Shown in pieces: positions 33,664 to 42,238 of a stretch of 64,000 nucleotides of DNA. This stretch comes from Oscillospiraceae bacterium. GTDB taxonomy: Bacteria; Bacillota; Clostridia; Oscillospirales; Acutalibacteraceae. The position numbers were made by a program, and so were the translations under genes. Location of the stretch: the NCBI GenBank assembly GCA_029012445.1, contig JAQXMC010000023.1, positions 124,001 to 188,000 of the forward strand. Direction: 5' to 3'. The notes under the pieces are model-generated. The model was not told the origin of the DNA and made no database searches. It worked only from the letters and a program-made list of their open reading frames with translations. Each line of letters starts with the position of its first letter. Within the stretch, counting starts at the first letter, position 1.

Positions 33664-34953
33664 ATGCTTATACATATAGTCAAAGCCGGAGATACCCTAT
33701 ATTCGATTGCGGCGCTTTACGGCGTTTCGGTCGAGCGGTTGAGAACGGACAACGGCCTTTCACCGTCTCAGCAGCTTGTGGTCGGTCAGACGCTTATCGT
33801 TCTCATTCCGTCTGTCGTTCACACGGTCAGCAGGGGAGATAACCTTTATTCGATAGCCGACGCATACGGCGTCACGGTTATAGAGCTTCTTCAAAAGAAT
33901 CCGTCTCTGATGCTGAACCCGACTTTGTACCCCGGCAGTCAGCTCACGATAGCGTTCAGGGGTGAACAAACGCGAAGCATGAGCACCACTGGTTATGCGT
34001 ACAGCTACATAAACAGAGACATTCTTCGCTGTGCGCTGCCGTTTATGTCCTATTTTGCGATTTTTTCCTATGGCTTTAAAGAGAGCGGCGAGCCGATACC
34101 GGTCGACGATGAAGAGCTTATAGCCCTTGCCTATGAATACGAGGCGGCACCCGTTCTTGTTTTCACCACAATAGACGAGCAGGGCAGCTTTTCGGGAGGA
34201 AAGGCAAACGCTCTTTTCTATGATCTGAATTATCAGAATCTTGTGCTTGACAATGTGGTTGAGACCATGCTTGAAAAAGGCTATGTTGCGCTTGATGTTG
34301 ATTTTGAATATGTCGATCCCGACGACGAAGACGCATATATTGCGTTCCTTGAGAATGCGAGAGACAAGCTGCATGCGCAGGGGCTTCTGCTCAATACCGC
34401 CCTTGCTCCCAAGACCTCAGCTTCTCAGCAGGGACTGTTGTATGAAGCCCACGACTACGAAAGAATAGGAGCGATTGCCGACAATGTTCTTGTGATGACC
34501 TATGAGTGGGGTTACACCTATGGGCCGCCGATGGCGGTGGCGCCGCTCAATCAGGTCAGGCGGGTTATCGAATATGCGGTCAGCGCAATACCCATCGAAA
34601 AAATACAGATGGGAATCCCGAATTACGGCTACGACTGGACGCTGCCTTTTGAAAAGGGAATATCAAGAGCGAGAAGCATCGGAAATCAGACAGCCGTTTC
34701 TATTGCCGCCGAAAACAATGCGGCGATAAGCTTTGACGAGACGGCAATGTCGCCGTATTTTGAATATTTTTCAGAGGGCAGGGAGCATATCGTCTGGTTC
34801 GAGGATATCAGAAGCATTAAGGCAAAATTCGACCTGGCGGAGGAGTTCGGCATAAGTGCGGTCGGATACTGGAACATAATGCGTCCTTTCGCGCAAAACA
34901 GCGCATACCTTTCATATGCGTTCAATATTGAGAAGCCCGGCGGGATCGGCTGA
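33664..34953 (+). CDS. LysM-GH18 cortex/peptidoglycan hydrolase (SleL/YaaH type)
   Basis: A 429-residue protein. Two N-terminal LysM repeats (about residues 2-47 and 51-96, starting HIVKAGDTLYSIA and HTVSRGDNLYSIA) bind peptidoglycan. A glycoside hydrolase 18 domain follows. The catalytic strand reads VALDVDFEYV near 215, with the acid/base Glu in place, and later VLMTYEWGYTYGPP and the barrel end GISAVGYWNI. This arrangement is that of spore cortex-lytic N-acetylglucosaminidase YaaH/SleL. Like those it has no signal peptide, which suggests a sporulating organism. No other spore genes are nearby, and a vegetative wall role is possible. Confidence 0.92.
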   Translation: MLIHIVKAGDTLYSIAALYGVSVERLRTDNGLSPSQQLVVGQTLIVLIPSVVHTVSRGDNLYSIADAYGVTVIELLQKNPSLMLNPTLYPGSQLTIAFRGEQTRSMSTTGYAYSYINRDILRCALPFMSYFAIFSYGFKESGEPIPVDDEELIALAYEYEAAPVLVFTTIDEQGSFSGGKANALFYDLNYQNLVLDNVVETMLEKGYVALDVDFEYVDPDDEDAYIAFLENARDKLHAQGLLLNTALAPKTSASQQGLLYEAHDYERIGAIADNVLVMTYEWGYTYGPPMAVAPLNQVRRVIEYAVSAIPIEKIQMGIPNYGYDWTLPFEKGISRARSIGNQTAVSIAAENNAAISFDETAMSPYFEYFSEGREHIVWFEDIRSIKAKFDLAEEFGISAVGYWNIMRPFAQNSAYLSYAFNIEKPGGIG

Positions 34954-34963
34954 TTATTTTGTA

Positions 34964-34992
34964 TTGAAAAATTTTCCTTTCCGTGATATATT
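34964..34992 (+). promoter_or_regulatory. Promoter for the DUF2157 pair
   Basis: TTGAAA at 34964-34969, 17 bases, TATATT at 34987-34992. Confidence 0.6.
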
Positions 34993-35016
34993 TATACTGT
35001 AAAGGAGGGACATTCG

Positions 35017-36303
35017 GTGACAAGAAAAAGACTTCTCAAAGAAATTGACGAATGGGAAAAAGAAAACATTATAGATTCCGGCGCAGCCGACAGACTGAGA
35101 GAAAGATATTCCGCGGGCGGAACGGTGACGCTTGTGACAATTTTTTCGATTCTAAGTTCAGTCCTTATCGGAGCCGGAATAATATTGCTGTTTGCGACAA
35201 ACTGGGAAAATATTCCGCTTGCAGGCAAGACAGCTATATCATTTTTGCCGATGCTGCTCGGCCAGGCGGCGGCGTTCTTCACCATAGCTAAAAAATATGA
35301 CAGCACGCTGTTTCGCGAATGTGTCTCGATATTTTATACAGCCGGAATATTTGCAACGCTCGCTATGATATTCAACAGCTTTGAAATATACTCGGCTGTC
35401 GAAAACTATGTTCTGATTTGCTCGCTTCTTGTTCTGCCTGTTATCTATGTGTTGTCGGCGGTTTCGCCGCTGGCCGTCTATTTTGCGGGCGTGATTTTCT
35501 GGGCGGAAAGAAGCGTCGATAATATTGGATTTATCAGATTTGCCTTTTTTGCCGCGCTTATTGCGGGCGGAATACTTTCCGTTCTGCGGATAAAGGGCGA
35601 GGAAACGCCTGACAGGAGGAGATGCGCCTTTGTCGCATGGCTGAGCGTTCTCGCTTCGTTTTCAATCGCCACGGTTGCCGTCGGGGCGGCTGGTATTTAT
35701 TCCAACGCCTCTTATCTTGCGTATTTTATGCTCATATTCGCTCTTTCCCCCAAGGAAAGCGAATATGCAGACCCGTTCAAGGTTATCGGTACGCTCGGAA
35801 TTGCTGTTTCGACCGTAGTTTTTGCCGGCGGTCACGCCTGGTATCAGGGGAACAGTCCGGCGATGAATGATTGGCTTGCGGGAATAATACCGGCTGTTTT
35901 GGTTTGTGTTGCCGCCTTTATCGCCGCCGCTGTCAGAGGCTTCGGAAAACTTAAGGCTGTCGTTATGATTTCTGCGGCTGTATGCACTGCGCTTTCCTGC
36001 CTCAGCTATTCGGGAATAATATCCGGAGGAATAATATCCACGGTCATAGCTAATACCGCGGTTGTCGCAATGGGTATAGCTCTCATAGTCACCGGCTCTG
36101 AAAGCTTTGATATGTTTCTGACAAATGCCGGCCTTATATTGATCGGTGCCACAGTAATAATGCGTTTCTTTGACTGGGATTTCGATATTTTCGTGAAAGG
36201 CATTGCGTTCATAGCGGCGGGCGTTGTTCTGTTTATATTTAACAGGCGGCTTGCCAAAAAGAGAAAGGCGCGCGAGTCTGTCAGTGAGGTGGAGGACCAA
36301 TGA
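35017..36303 (+). CDS. DUF2157 polytopic membrane protein
   Basis: A 428-residue protein with a short cytoplasmic helix pair (EIDEWEKENIIDSGAADRL), then about 12 membrane segments. The signature LIGAGIILLFATNWENIP near residue 50 is the DUF2157 hallmark. The function of the family is unknown. The GTG start at 35017 has AAAGGAGG. It overlaps the next gene by four bases (GTGG/ATGA type junction at 36300), and the pair resembles the common DUF2157 plus GDYXXLXY couple of membrane proteins. Confidence 0.85.
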   Translation: MTRKRLLKEIDEWEKENIIDSGAADRLRERYSAGGTVTLVTIFSILSSVLIGAGIILLFATNWENIPLAGKTAISFLPMLLGQAAAFFTIAKKYDSTLFRECVSIFYTAGIFATLAMIFNSFEIYSAVENYVLICSLLVLPVIYVLSAVSPLAVYFAGVIFWAERSVDNIGFIRFAFFAALIAGGILSVLRIKGEETPDRRRCAFVAWLSVLASFSIATVAVGAAGIYSNASYLAYFMLIFALSPKESEYADPFKVIGTLGIAVSTVVFAGGHAWYQGNSPAMNDWLAGIIPAVLVCVAAFIAAAVRGFGKLKAVVMISAAVCTALSCLSYSGIISGGIISTVIANTAVVAMGIALIVTGSESFDMFLTNAGLILIGATVIMRFFDWDFDIFVKGIAFIAAGVVLFIFNRRLAKKRKARESVSEVEDQ

Positions 36304-36797
36304 AGAAAAAAATTCTGATTATTATTCTGGCCGCAGTGACTCTGATTCAGCTTCTCGTTCCGATCGCTGTTATCAGACAGAAATATGATATTCTGGAGAA
36401 CGGAACTGAGTATAAGTTCAGAATCAGCGCCTACGCAGTCGGGAAAAAAGTCAAGTTCGATGTGATCGGCATTGACGGCTCCCAATATAAAAAGGGGGAA
36501 AAATACGGCGTTATCTCTGTCGGTGAGGACGGCTTTGCGAGAATATTGAAAATGACCTATGTCAGACCGGCATCAGACTATGTCATCAGCAAAAGCAGCC
36601 GGGACTTTGAATTTCCTGTCAACAGCCTGAAGCTCAACAGCCGGGCATATGAGTCGCTGTTTCACAAAATTTATGATTACGGAAGCGAAATATATATAAC
36701 CGTCAGGATAAAAGACGGCAGAGCCGTTCTTGAGAATTTTTTTGTCGCCGACAAAACCCTTGAAGAATACCTTAAACAGGAAAGTGAAAAGTCTTGA
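36300..36797 (+). CDS. GDYXXLXY-like membrane-anchored protein
   Basis: A 165-residue protein with one N-terminal membrane helix (ILIIILAAVTLIQLLVPIAVI) and an extracytoplasmic domain. ILENGTEYKFRISAY corresponds to the start of the GDYXXLXY family domain. The literal GDYxxLxY motif is not present, so this is a divergent or shortened member. Its start overlaps the DUF2157 stop, and this coupling is the main support. Function unknown. Confidence 0.65.
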   Translation: MKKKILIIILAAVTLIQLLVPIAVIRQKYDILENGTEYKFRISAYAVGKKVKFDVIGIDGSQYKKGEKYGVISVGEDGFARILKMTYVRPASDYVISKSSRDFEFPVNSLKLNSRAYESLFHKIYDYGSEIYITVRIKDGRAVLENFFVADKTLEEYLKQESEKS

Positions 36798-36833
36798 TAA
36801 ATATAAACAAATATTAGGCTTTTGCGGATATTG

Positions 36834-36863
36834 TTGACTGTCTGTGTACTTTTATGTTCTAAT
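36834..36863 (+). promoter_or_regulatory. Promoter for the secreted lipase
   Basis: TTGACT at 36834-36839, 18 bases, TCTAAT at 36858-36863 with TG just upstream. Confidence 0.5.
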
Positions 36864-36928
36864 ATAGGGCATTATACCGCCCGACAGGGTTTGGACGCAA
36901 TGATTATAATAACGGAGGATATATAATT

Positions 36929-38188
36929 ATGAAAAGTAAAAAACTGATATCGGTTATCAGCCTTGTGCTGAGCGTCTGTCTTATTTTCAGCGTGAGCGTG
37001 CCGGCTTTCGCCGGAAACGCAGGCAAGACGAATTACCCATTTATCTTCGTTCACGGAATGAGCGGCTGGGGTGAGGATTCACCGCAGGAGAGCAAAACGC
37101 CTTACTGGGGAACTCAGCCGGAGAATAATGTTATGACATATCTTCGCGAAAAAGGCTACACCGTCTATAATCCGGCGGTCGGCGCTTACAGCAGCGCGTG
37201 GGACAGAGCCTGCGAGCTTTATGCGAAGCTGACGGGAACTGTCGTTGATTACGGCGAGGCGCACTCTAAAAAATACGGACACGAAAGATTCGGCAGAGAC
37301 TATACAGGCAAGGCCGCAATGGGCGAGCCGTGGGATCTTGAATCCCCGCTGAATTTCGTCGGTCACTCATTCGGCGGCGAAACCGTCCGTCTTCTGGCTT
37401 CTCTTCTCGCTTACGGCGACGAAGATGAAAAAGCGGCTTGCGCCGATTGCTCGGAGCTTTTCAAGGGCGGCCACGAAAAGGGAGTATATTCTGTATCCAC
37501 CATATCTTCACCGCATAACGGCTCGACCGTTTCAAATTACGCCTCAGACCTTGTAGTGCCGGAATTTATAATGATGCTCGTTATGCACTATCAGTCGGTC
37601 AAAGGTGAGTCAAAGGGCGATCTGATGCTCGATCAGTGGGGGCTCTCGGCTGATCCGGCGAGCGGTGAAAAAGTCAGATTCAGCCCCGCCAAGTGCATGA
37701 AACTCGCTCTTTCCGGCGACCACTGCGGCTATGACCTGACTGTTCAGGGAGCCGAAAAGCTCAACAAAAAGATAAAAACAGTCAAAACGGCTTATTGTTT
37801 CTCATATTCCGCCTGCATCACAAAGACAGGCAAATGCGGATATACAACGGCTGATAAGCAGTATAATATTTTTAAAATGTTCAACCTGACATCTTTCCTT
37901 GCTTCCGCCTCAGTCAATATGTTTGTCGGCGGCAAGTTCATTGATAAATCATGGGGTGCGAACGACGGAATTGTTCCCGTCAAAAGCGCACTTTATCCCT
38001 TTGACGAAGACCATATTACATATGATGCAGAAAGAACGCTTCAGACCGGCGTTTGGTATGTTATGTCGACTCTGATGGGCGTCGATCACTATGATTTCTG
38101 CAGTGCGGCCGAGACAGGCGAGTTCGGCTCGCGCGAGGGATACTTCAAATTTTACACCGACCTTGTGGAAAAAGTCTGCAATGCCTGA
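36929..38188 (+). CDS. Secreted lipase-like alpha/beta hydrolase (family I.5-like)
   Basis: A 419-residue protein with a clear signal peptide (KKLISVISLVLSVCLIFS, then SVPAFAG; cleavage about residue 28-29). The mature part starts YPFIFVHGMSGWG, the oxyanion-hole strand. The nucleophile elbow is GHSFGGETVRLL near residue 147. NDGIVPV near 346 holds the likely catalytic Asp. DHYDF near 388 supplies the His. The pattern resembles staphylococcal and Geobacillus lipases with their lid and zinc insertions (many His/Asp/Cys between). Substrate unproven: a lipase or esterase acting on host or dietary lipids. A terminator follows. Confidence 0.85.
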   Translation: MKSKKLISVISLVLSVCLIFSVSVPAFAGNAGKTNYPFIFVHGMSGWGEDSPQESKTPYWGTQPENNVMTYLREKGYTVYNPAVGAYSSAWDRACELYAKLTGTVVDYGEAHSKKYGHERFGRDYTGKAAMGEPWDLESPLNFVGHSFGGETVRLLASLLAYGDEDEKAACADCSELFKGGHEKGVYSVSTISSPHNGSTVSNYASDLVVPEFIMMLVMHYQSVKGESKGDLMLDQWGLSADPASGEKVRFSPAKCMKLALSGDHCGYDLTVQGAEKLNKKIKTVKTAYCFSYSACITKTGKCGYTTADKQYNIFKMFNLTSFLASASVNMFVGGKFIDKSWGANDGIVPVKSALYPFDEDHITYDAERTLQTGVWYVMSTLMGVDHYDFCSAAETGEFGSREGYFKFYTDLVEKVCNA

Positions 38189-38224
38189 TGACGCTTTACA
38201 AAAACAAGAAAAACGGTTATAATT

Positions 38225-38256
38225 ATCAGAGCGGGTTTTCCGCTCTGATTTTTTCG
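38225..38256 (+). terminator. Terminator after the lipase gene
   Basis: ATCAGAGCGG (38225-38234) / CGCTCTGAT (38241-38249), followed by six Ts. Confidence 0.85.
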
Positions 38257-38286
38257 CGCAGACGAAATGAACAGGAGAGAAATTTT

Positions 38287-39165
38287 ATGGCTGATTTTCA
38301 GAAACAGACGGTGCAGTGGTTTCCGGGGCATATGGCAAAGACGCGCAGGCTGATAAAAGAAAGCCTGCCTCTCGTTGACGCTGTGACGGAGCTGCTCGAC
38401 GCAAGAATACCGATGAGCAGCAGAAATCCGGAGCTTGACGAGCTGACGCAGAGAAAGCCGAGAATAGTGCTTCTCAACAAATGCGATATGGCTGACGACG
38501 CAGTCACAAAAAGATGGATAGAATATTTCAGATCAAAAGGGCAACATGCGATTGCTGTTGATTGCCGCAGCGGAAAGGGCCTGAACGCATACAGACCGCT
38601 TGTCAGGCAGATACTGGCCGATAAAATCAGGTCAAACGAGGAAAAGGGAATGGCAGGCAAGGCTCTCAGGGTGATGGTCGTCGGAATACCGAACACTGGC
38701 AAATCCTCGTTTATCAACCGAATGGCGGGCAGAAGCAGAGCCAAGGTCGCCGATAAGCCGGGCGTGACAAGACAAAATCAGTGGTTTGTTATCGGCAACG
38801 GCATTGAGCTGCTCGACACACCGGGCGTTCTCTGGCCGAAATTTGATGATAAAACGGTCGGCGACAGACTGGCGTTCATCGGCTCGGTCAAGGACGATGT
38901 AACTGACAGCGAGACTATGGCTCTGAGGCTTCTCGAGGTGCTGATGAAGGATTATTCCGCTCTGCTTTGCGAAAGATATAAGCTGAAAGCCGAGGATATA
39001 AGCTCCGCAGAGCCATATGAGGTCATGGAGCTTATCGGCAGAAAAAGGGGAATGCTTATAAGCGGCGGAGAAATAGACACGGAAAGAGCGTCTGTGATGC
39101 TGCTTGATGAATACAGAGGCGGAAAGCTCGGAAAACTATCATTTGAAATTCCCGAAGACTATTAA
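38287..39165 (+). CDS. rbgA: Ribosome biogenesis GTPase RbgA (YlqF)
   Basis: A 292-residue circularly permuted GTPase needed for late 50S assembly. The G4 motif LNKCDMAD (near residue 61) precedes G1 GIPNTGKSSFINR (near 137) and G3 DTPGVLWPK. The N-terminus QWFPGHMAKTRRLI is typical. The C-terminal ANTAR-like RNA-binding helix bundle completes it. ATG 38287 has CAGGAGAG upstream; an earlier in-frame ATG at 38188 overlapping the lipase stop would run through the terminator and is rejected. Confidence 0.95.
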   Translation: MADFQKQTVQWFPGHMAKTRRLIKESLPLVDAVTELLDARIPMSSRNPELDELTQRKPRIVLLNKCDMADDAVTKRWIEYFRSKGQHAIAVDCRSGKGLNAYRPLVRQILADKIRSNEEKGMAGKALRVMVVGIPNTGKSSFINRMAGRSRAKVADKPGVTRQNQWFVIGNGIELLDTPGVLWPKFDDKTVGDRLAFIGSVKDDVTDSETMALRLLEVLMKDYSALLCERYKLKAEDISSAEPYEVMELIGRKRGMLISGGEIDTERASVMLLDEYRGGKLGKLSFEIPEDY

Positions 39166-39170
39166 AAAGC

Positions 39171-39200
39171 TGAAGCGCGACGGATTTCCGCCGCGCTTCA
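39171..39200. repeat. Terminator-hairpin direct repeat, left copy (second element)
   Basis: TGAAGCGCGACGG, ATTT, then CCGCCGCGCTTCA: a hairpin with one mismatch, just after rbgA. A near copy, with one substitution and one extra T in the loop, is at 39349-39379. Confidence 0.8.
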
Positions 39201-39348
39201 GACTGCCGATAAATGCGCCCGAACGCATGTATGCTTGGCATTTTTTCGGTCTCGGAGTACCCTTGTACGCCTGTCGCCCGAAGAAAATGCCATCGGTCAT
39301 CCTTTCCCGGCAGTCTCACTGCTTGTCGAAAAGTATTTTTCGACAAGC
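39201..39348 (-). mobile_element. MITE-like structured intergenic element, copy 2
   Basis: In reverse complement it matches the two conserved parts of the element at 6610-6857, without the 95-base insertion. About 100 bases around the central hairpin differ at only a few positions. The 9-base inverted ends AGACTGCCG (39200-39208) / CGGCAGTCT (39308-39316) are perfect here. The extra hairpin GCTTGTCG / CGACAAGC (39321-39348) lies outside one of them. The element is flanked by duplicated terminator hairpins that are unrelated in sequence to those of copy 1. Confidence 0.6.
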
Positions 39349-39379
39349 AGAAGCGCGACGGATTTTCCGTCGCGCTTCT
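39349..39379. repeat. Terminator-hairpin direct repeat, right copy (second element)
   Basis: A 14-bp perfect stem (39349-39362 / 39366-39379) of the same sequence as 39171-39200. It lies 24 bases from the 3' end of the convergent small gene, so it can serve as its terminator on the minus strand. Confidence 0.8.
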
Positions 39380-39402
39380 CTTTATGGCTGAATAAAATTT
39401 TC

Positions 39403-39633
39403 TCAGTTGTTTTCAATCCATGCCGCAGCCTTGTCCTTAGACATACGCTTGATGTCTTCTGTGGGATACTTTGAATCGGCGCCGCCGTTGACATAGAGAA
39501 AATAGGTTCCTTTCGCCGTCTTGTAAAGGCTTTCTTCATAGCCGTCGCTTTCACCGAAGTTGCCGAAGGTCACTTTCTTTACAAGCTCTGCGTTATCCGT
39601 GTCGTACTCAACTTTGCAAATAACCTTTTTCAT
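39403..39633 (-). CDS. Small conserved hypothetical protein (76 aa)
   Basis: I do not recognise a family. The 76 residues start MKKVICKVEYDTDNAELV and contain GNFGESDGYEESLYKT, GTYFLYVNGG and a C-terminal helix RMSKDKAAAWIENN. The shape suggests a small beta-rich domain with a final helix, soluble and acidic. The gene is well supported by AAAGGAG nine bases before ATG and by a good promoter. An in-frame TTG two codons upstream is not used. Confidence 0.75.
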   Translation of the reverse strand: MKKVICKVEYDTDNAELVKKVTFGNFGESDGYEESLYKTAKGTYFLYVNGGADSKYPTEDIKRMSKDKAAAWIENN

Positions 39634-39665
39634 TGACAAAACTCCTTTCTGCTTTACTCATATAT

Positions 39666-39694
39666 AGTATACTGTTTTATGCGTAATAAATCAA
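39666..39694 (-). promoter_or_regulatory. Promoter for the 76-aa protein
   Basis: On the minus strand TTGATT (39694-39689), 17 bases, TATACT (39671-39666). Confidence 0.65.
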
Positions 39695-39813
39695 TAAGTA
39701 CAATCAATAATAATTCCAAGGAAGTCCGAAAAGAATTTTGTTGATAATCACTAACGGCGAGGCAGACGCACTTAAATTCGGTTAAATGTTACAATTCACA
39801 GGCCGCCGGCGGC

Positions 39814-39842
39814 TTTACAAAATCCATTGCATAGTGTAAAAT
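39814..39842 (+). promoter_or_regulatory. Promoter for the SanA-like gene
   Basis: TTTACA at 39814-39819, 17 bases, TAAAAT at 39837-39842. Confidence 0.65.
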
Positions 39843-39895
39843 TAAGGCAAAGACATTGGAGTCCGGCCGGAAGAAATAAAGAAAGGAAGATAAGA

Positions 39896-40606
39896 ATGAA
39901 AAATAAAATTCACGAAAAGAAGGTCAGATCAAAGAAGAAAAAATTACTCGAAGCCGCCGTTTGCCTTTGCGCGGTATGCGTTTTAGGCCTGTGCGCCGTT
40001 TTCGGCGTCAACGGATTTGTTATACGAAGCGCCCGCGAAAGATTGATTACTCCGGAAGAAGCCGCCGGAATAACGGACGCCGACTGCATACTCGTGCTCG
40101 GGTGCGGGGTTCGCGGCGATCAGCCCAGCCCTATGCTCAACGACAGACTCGAAAGGGGAGTCGAGCTTTATAAAAGCGGGGCCGCGCCGAAGCTGCTGAT
40201 GTCCGGCGACCACGGCAGGAAAAATTATGACGAAGTGAATGTAATGAAAAAATTTGCGGTTGACGAAAGCGTTGAAAGCAGCGATGTTTTCATGGATCAT
40301 GCCGGCTTTTCGACATATGATTCGATTTATAGGGCAAAGGAAATCTTTAAGGTCAGAAAAATGATAATTGTCACGCAGGAATATCACCTTTACCGCGCGC
40401 TTTATATAGCCGAAAAGCTTGGTCTTGAGGCTTACGGCGTGACCTCTGATCAAAGGCAGTACGCGGGGCAGTTTTACCGCGATGTCAGAGAGATCCTCGC
40501 CCGCGACAAGGATTTTGTCAAATGTATTGTGAAACCGGCCCCGACCTGTCTCGGCGAAGCCATACCCGTCAACGGAAACGGCGATTTGACCAATGATAAG
40601 AGCTGA
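39896..40606 (+). CDS. SanA/YdcF-family membrane protein (DUF218)
   Basis: 236 residues. A lysine-rich N-terminus is followed by one membrane helix (about 19-42). The extracytoplasmic DUF218 domain has DADCILVLGCGVRGDQPS, LMSGDHGR, and ISTYDSIYRAKE-type and IVTQEYHLYRAL motifs. The close relatives are SanA (vancomycin resistance at high temperature in E. coli) and ElyC, which act in envelope integrity; the enzymatic activity is unknown. The ATG at 39896 with AAAGGAAG is preferred over an upstream frame extension to 39827, which lies before the likely transcript start. Confidence 0.88.
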   Translation: MKNKIHEKKVRSKKKKLLEAAVCLCAVCVLGLCAVFGVNGFVIRSARERLITPEEAAGITDADCILVLGCGVRGDQPSPMLNDRLERGVELYKSGAAPKLLMSGDHGRKNYDEVNVMKKFAVDESVESSDVFMDHAGFSTYDSIYRAKEIFKVRKMIIVTQEYHLYRALYIAEKLGLEAYGVTSDQRQYAGQFYRDVREILARDKDFVKCIVKPAPTCLGEAIPVNGNGDLTNDKS

Positions 40607-40635
40607 TAAATGCGAAATTTCTGGAAATATGCCTA

Positions 40636-40664
40636 TTGCAATTTTTCCTGTAAACATATACAAT
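40636..40664 (+). promoter_or_regulatory. Promoter for guaB
   Basis: TTGCAA at 40636-40641, 17 bases, TACAAT at 40659-40664. Confidence 0.7.
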
Positions 40665-40735
40665 ATTCGACAATAATAACAACTCAGAATCGGGGTTTTA
40701 TAACCTTGGAGAATTTTTGCTTCGGAGGATAAAAA

Positions 40736-42226
40736 ATGGCTTTTTATTATGATGAACCGTCAAGAACATTCAGCGAATATCTTCTGATACCGGGCTATAC
40801 GGCTCCTGACTGTATACCGGATAATGTCAGCCTGAAGACCCCGCTGGTCAAATTCAAAAAAGGCGAGAAGCCCTCTCTCTCGCTCAATATCCCGCTCGCT
40901 TCGGCAATAATGCAGTCCGTTTCAGACGACACAATGGCGGTCGCGCTTGCCAAAGAGGGCGGAATTTCGTTTATCTACGGCTCGCAGCCGATAGAGAGCG
41001 AAGCCGCCATGGTCGCCAGGGTCAAAAGCTATAAAGCCGGCTTTGTCGTCAGCGATTCGAATTTAAAGCCGGACGCGACGCTTGCCGATGTTCTTGAAAC
41101 TGTTGAAAGAACGGGGCACTCCACCATTGCCGTGACAGAAGACGGCACCGGCAGCGGCAGACTCCTCGGCATAGTTACCGGCAGAGATTACCGCGTCAGC
41201 CGGATGTCGACCGACGAAAAGGTTTCATCATTTATGACTCCGTTTGAAAAGCTCGTTACTGCGCCGGATACCACAACGCTCAAGGAAGCAAACGACATAA
41301 TCTGGGATCATAAGCTGAATTCGCTTCCGATAATCGACAGCGAGCAAAGACTCGTTTACCTTGTCTTCAGAAAGGACTACGATCAGCATAAGGAAAACCC
41401 GAACGAAAACCTTGATTCAAAGAAAAGATACATTGTCGGCGCGGGCATAAACACCCGGGACTACGCTGAGAGGGTTCCCGCTCTTGTTGAAGCCGGTGCA
41501 GATGTTCTTTGCATAGATTCCTCCGAGGGCTACACCTGCTGGCAGAAGCAGACGATAGACTTCATCAGAGAAAAATACGGCGACAGCGTCAAGGTCGGCG
41601 CCGGAAATGTCGTTGACCGGGACGGCTTTATGTTCCTTGCCGAAGCCGGGGCGGACTTTGTCAAGGTCGGAATAGGCGGCGGCTCAATCTGCATTACCCG
41701 CGAAACAAAGGGCATAGGCAGAGGTCAGGCCACCGCGCTTATCGAGGTCTCGAAGGCGAGAGACGAATACTATGAAAAAACAGGAATATATATTCCCGTT
41801 TGCTCCGACGGCGGCATAGTCCACGATTATCATATGACGCTCGCTCTGGCAATGGGCGCTGACTTTATGATGCTCGGCAGGTATTTCGCGAGATTTGACG
41901 AAAGCCCGACGCCGAAAATAAATATCAACGGAACATATGTCAAGGAATATTGGGGCGAAGGCTCCAACCGAGCGAGAAACTGGCAAAGATATGACCTTGG
42001 CGGAAAGGCAAAGCTTTCTTTCGAAGAGGGCGTCGATTCTTATGTCACATATGCCGGCTCGCTTCATGACAATGTCGAAAAGAGCCTGTATAAGGTTAAA
42101 TCAACAATGTGCAACTGCGGCGTGCTGTCCATTCCCGAATTGCAGAAGAACGCTAAAATAACGGTTGTTTCTTCAACGAGCATTGTCGAGGGCGGATATC
42201 ACGATGTAATGCTGAAAAATAAATAA
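40736..42226 (+). CDS. guaB: IMP dehydrogenase
   Basis: Oxidises IMP to XMP, the committed step to GMP. A 496-residue TIM barrel with a CBS pair inserted around residues 95-215 ([51 protein letters not shown]). The catalytic Cys319 lies in [29 protein letters not shown] marks the phosphate loop. The sequence differs noticeably from the common bacterial form around the flap ([13 protein letters not shown]) and the N-terminus. It resembles the second clade of IMPDH seen in some anaerobes. nadE follows after 12 bases. Confidence 0.93.
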   Translation: MAFYYDEPSRTFSEYLLIPGYTAPDCIPDNVSLKTPLVKFKKGEKPSLSLNIPLASAIMQSVSDDTMAVALAKEGGISFIYGSQPIESEAAMVARVKSYKAGFVVSDSNLKPDATLADVLETVERTGHSTIAVTEDGTGSGRLLGIVTGRDYRVSRMSTDEKVSSFMTPFEKLVTAPDTTTLKEANDIIWDHKLNSLPIIDSEQRLVYLVFRKDYDQHKENPNENLDSKKRYIVGAGINTRDYAERVPALVEAGADVLCIDSSEGYTCWQKQTIDFIREKYGDSVKVGAGNVVDRDGFMFLAEAGADFVKVGIGGGSICITRETKGIGRGQATALIEVSKARDEYYEKTGIYIPVCSDGGIVHDYHMTLALAMGADFMMLGRYFARFDESPTPKININGTYVKEYWGEGSNRARNWQRYDLGGKAKLSFEEGVDSYVTYAGSLHDNVEKSLYKVKSTMCNCGVLSIPELQKNAKITVVSSTSIVEGGYHDVMLKNK

Positions 42227-42238
42227 GGGGTGTTTTAT

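Noticed and set aside
38188..38286. Upstream start of RbgA overlapping the lipase stop
   Set aside because: The extension would translate through a strong Rho-independent terminator. The family N-terminus and ribosome site fit 38287.
39104..39391. 95-aa plus-strand frame from the end of rbgA through the repeat element
   Set aside because: It crosses rbgA out of frame and two hairpins, with no Shine-Dalgarno. It is listed only as a low-interest conserved frame.
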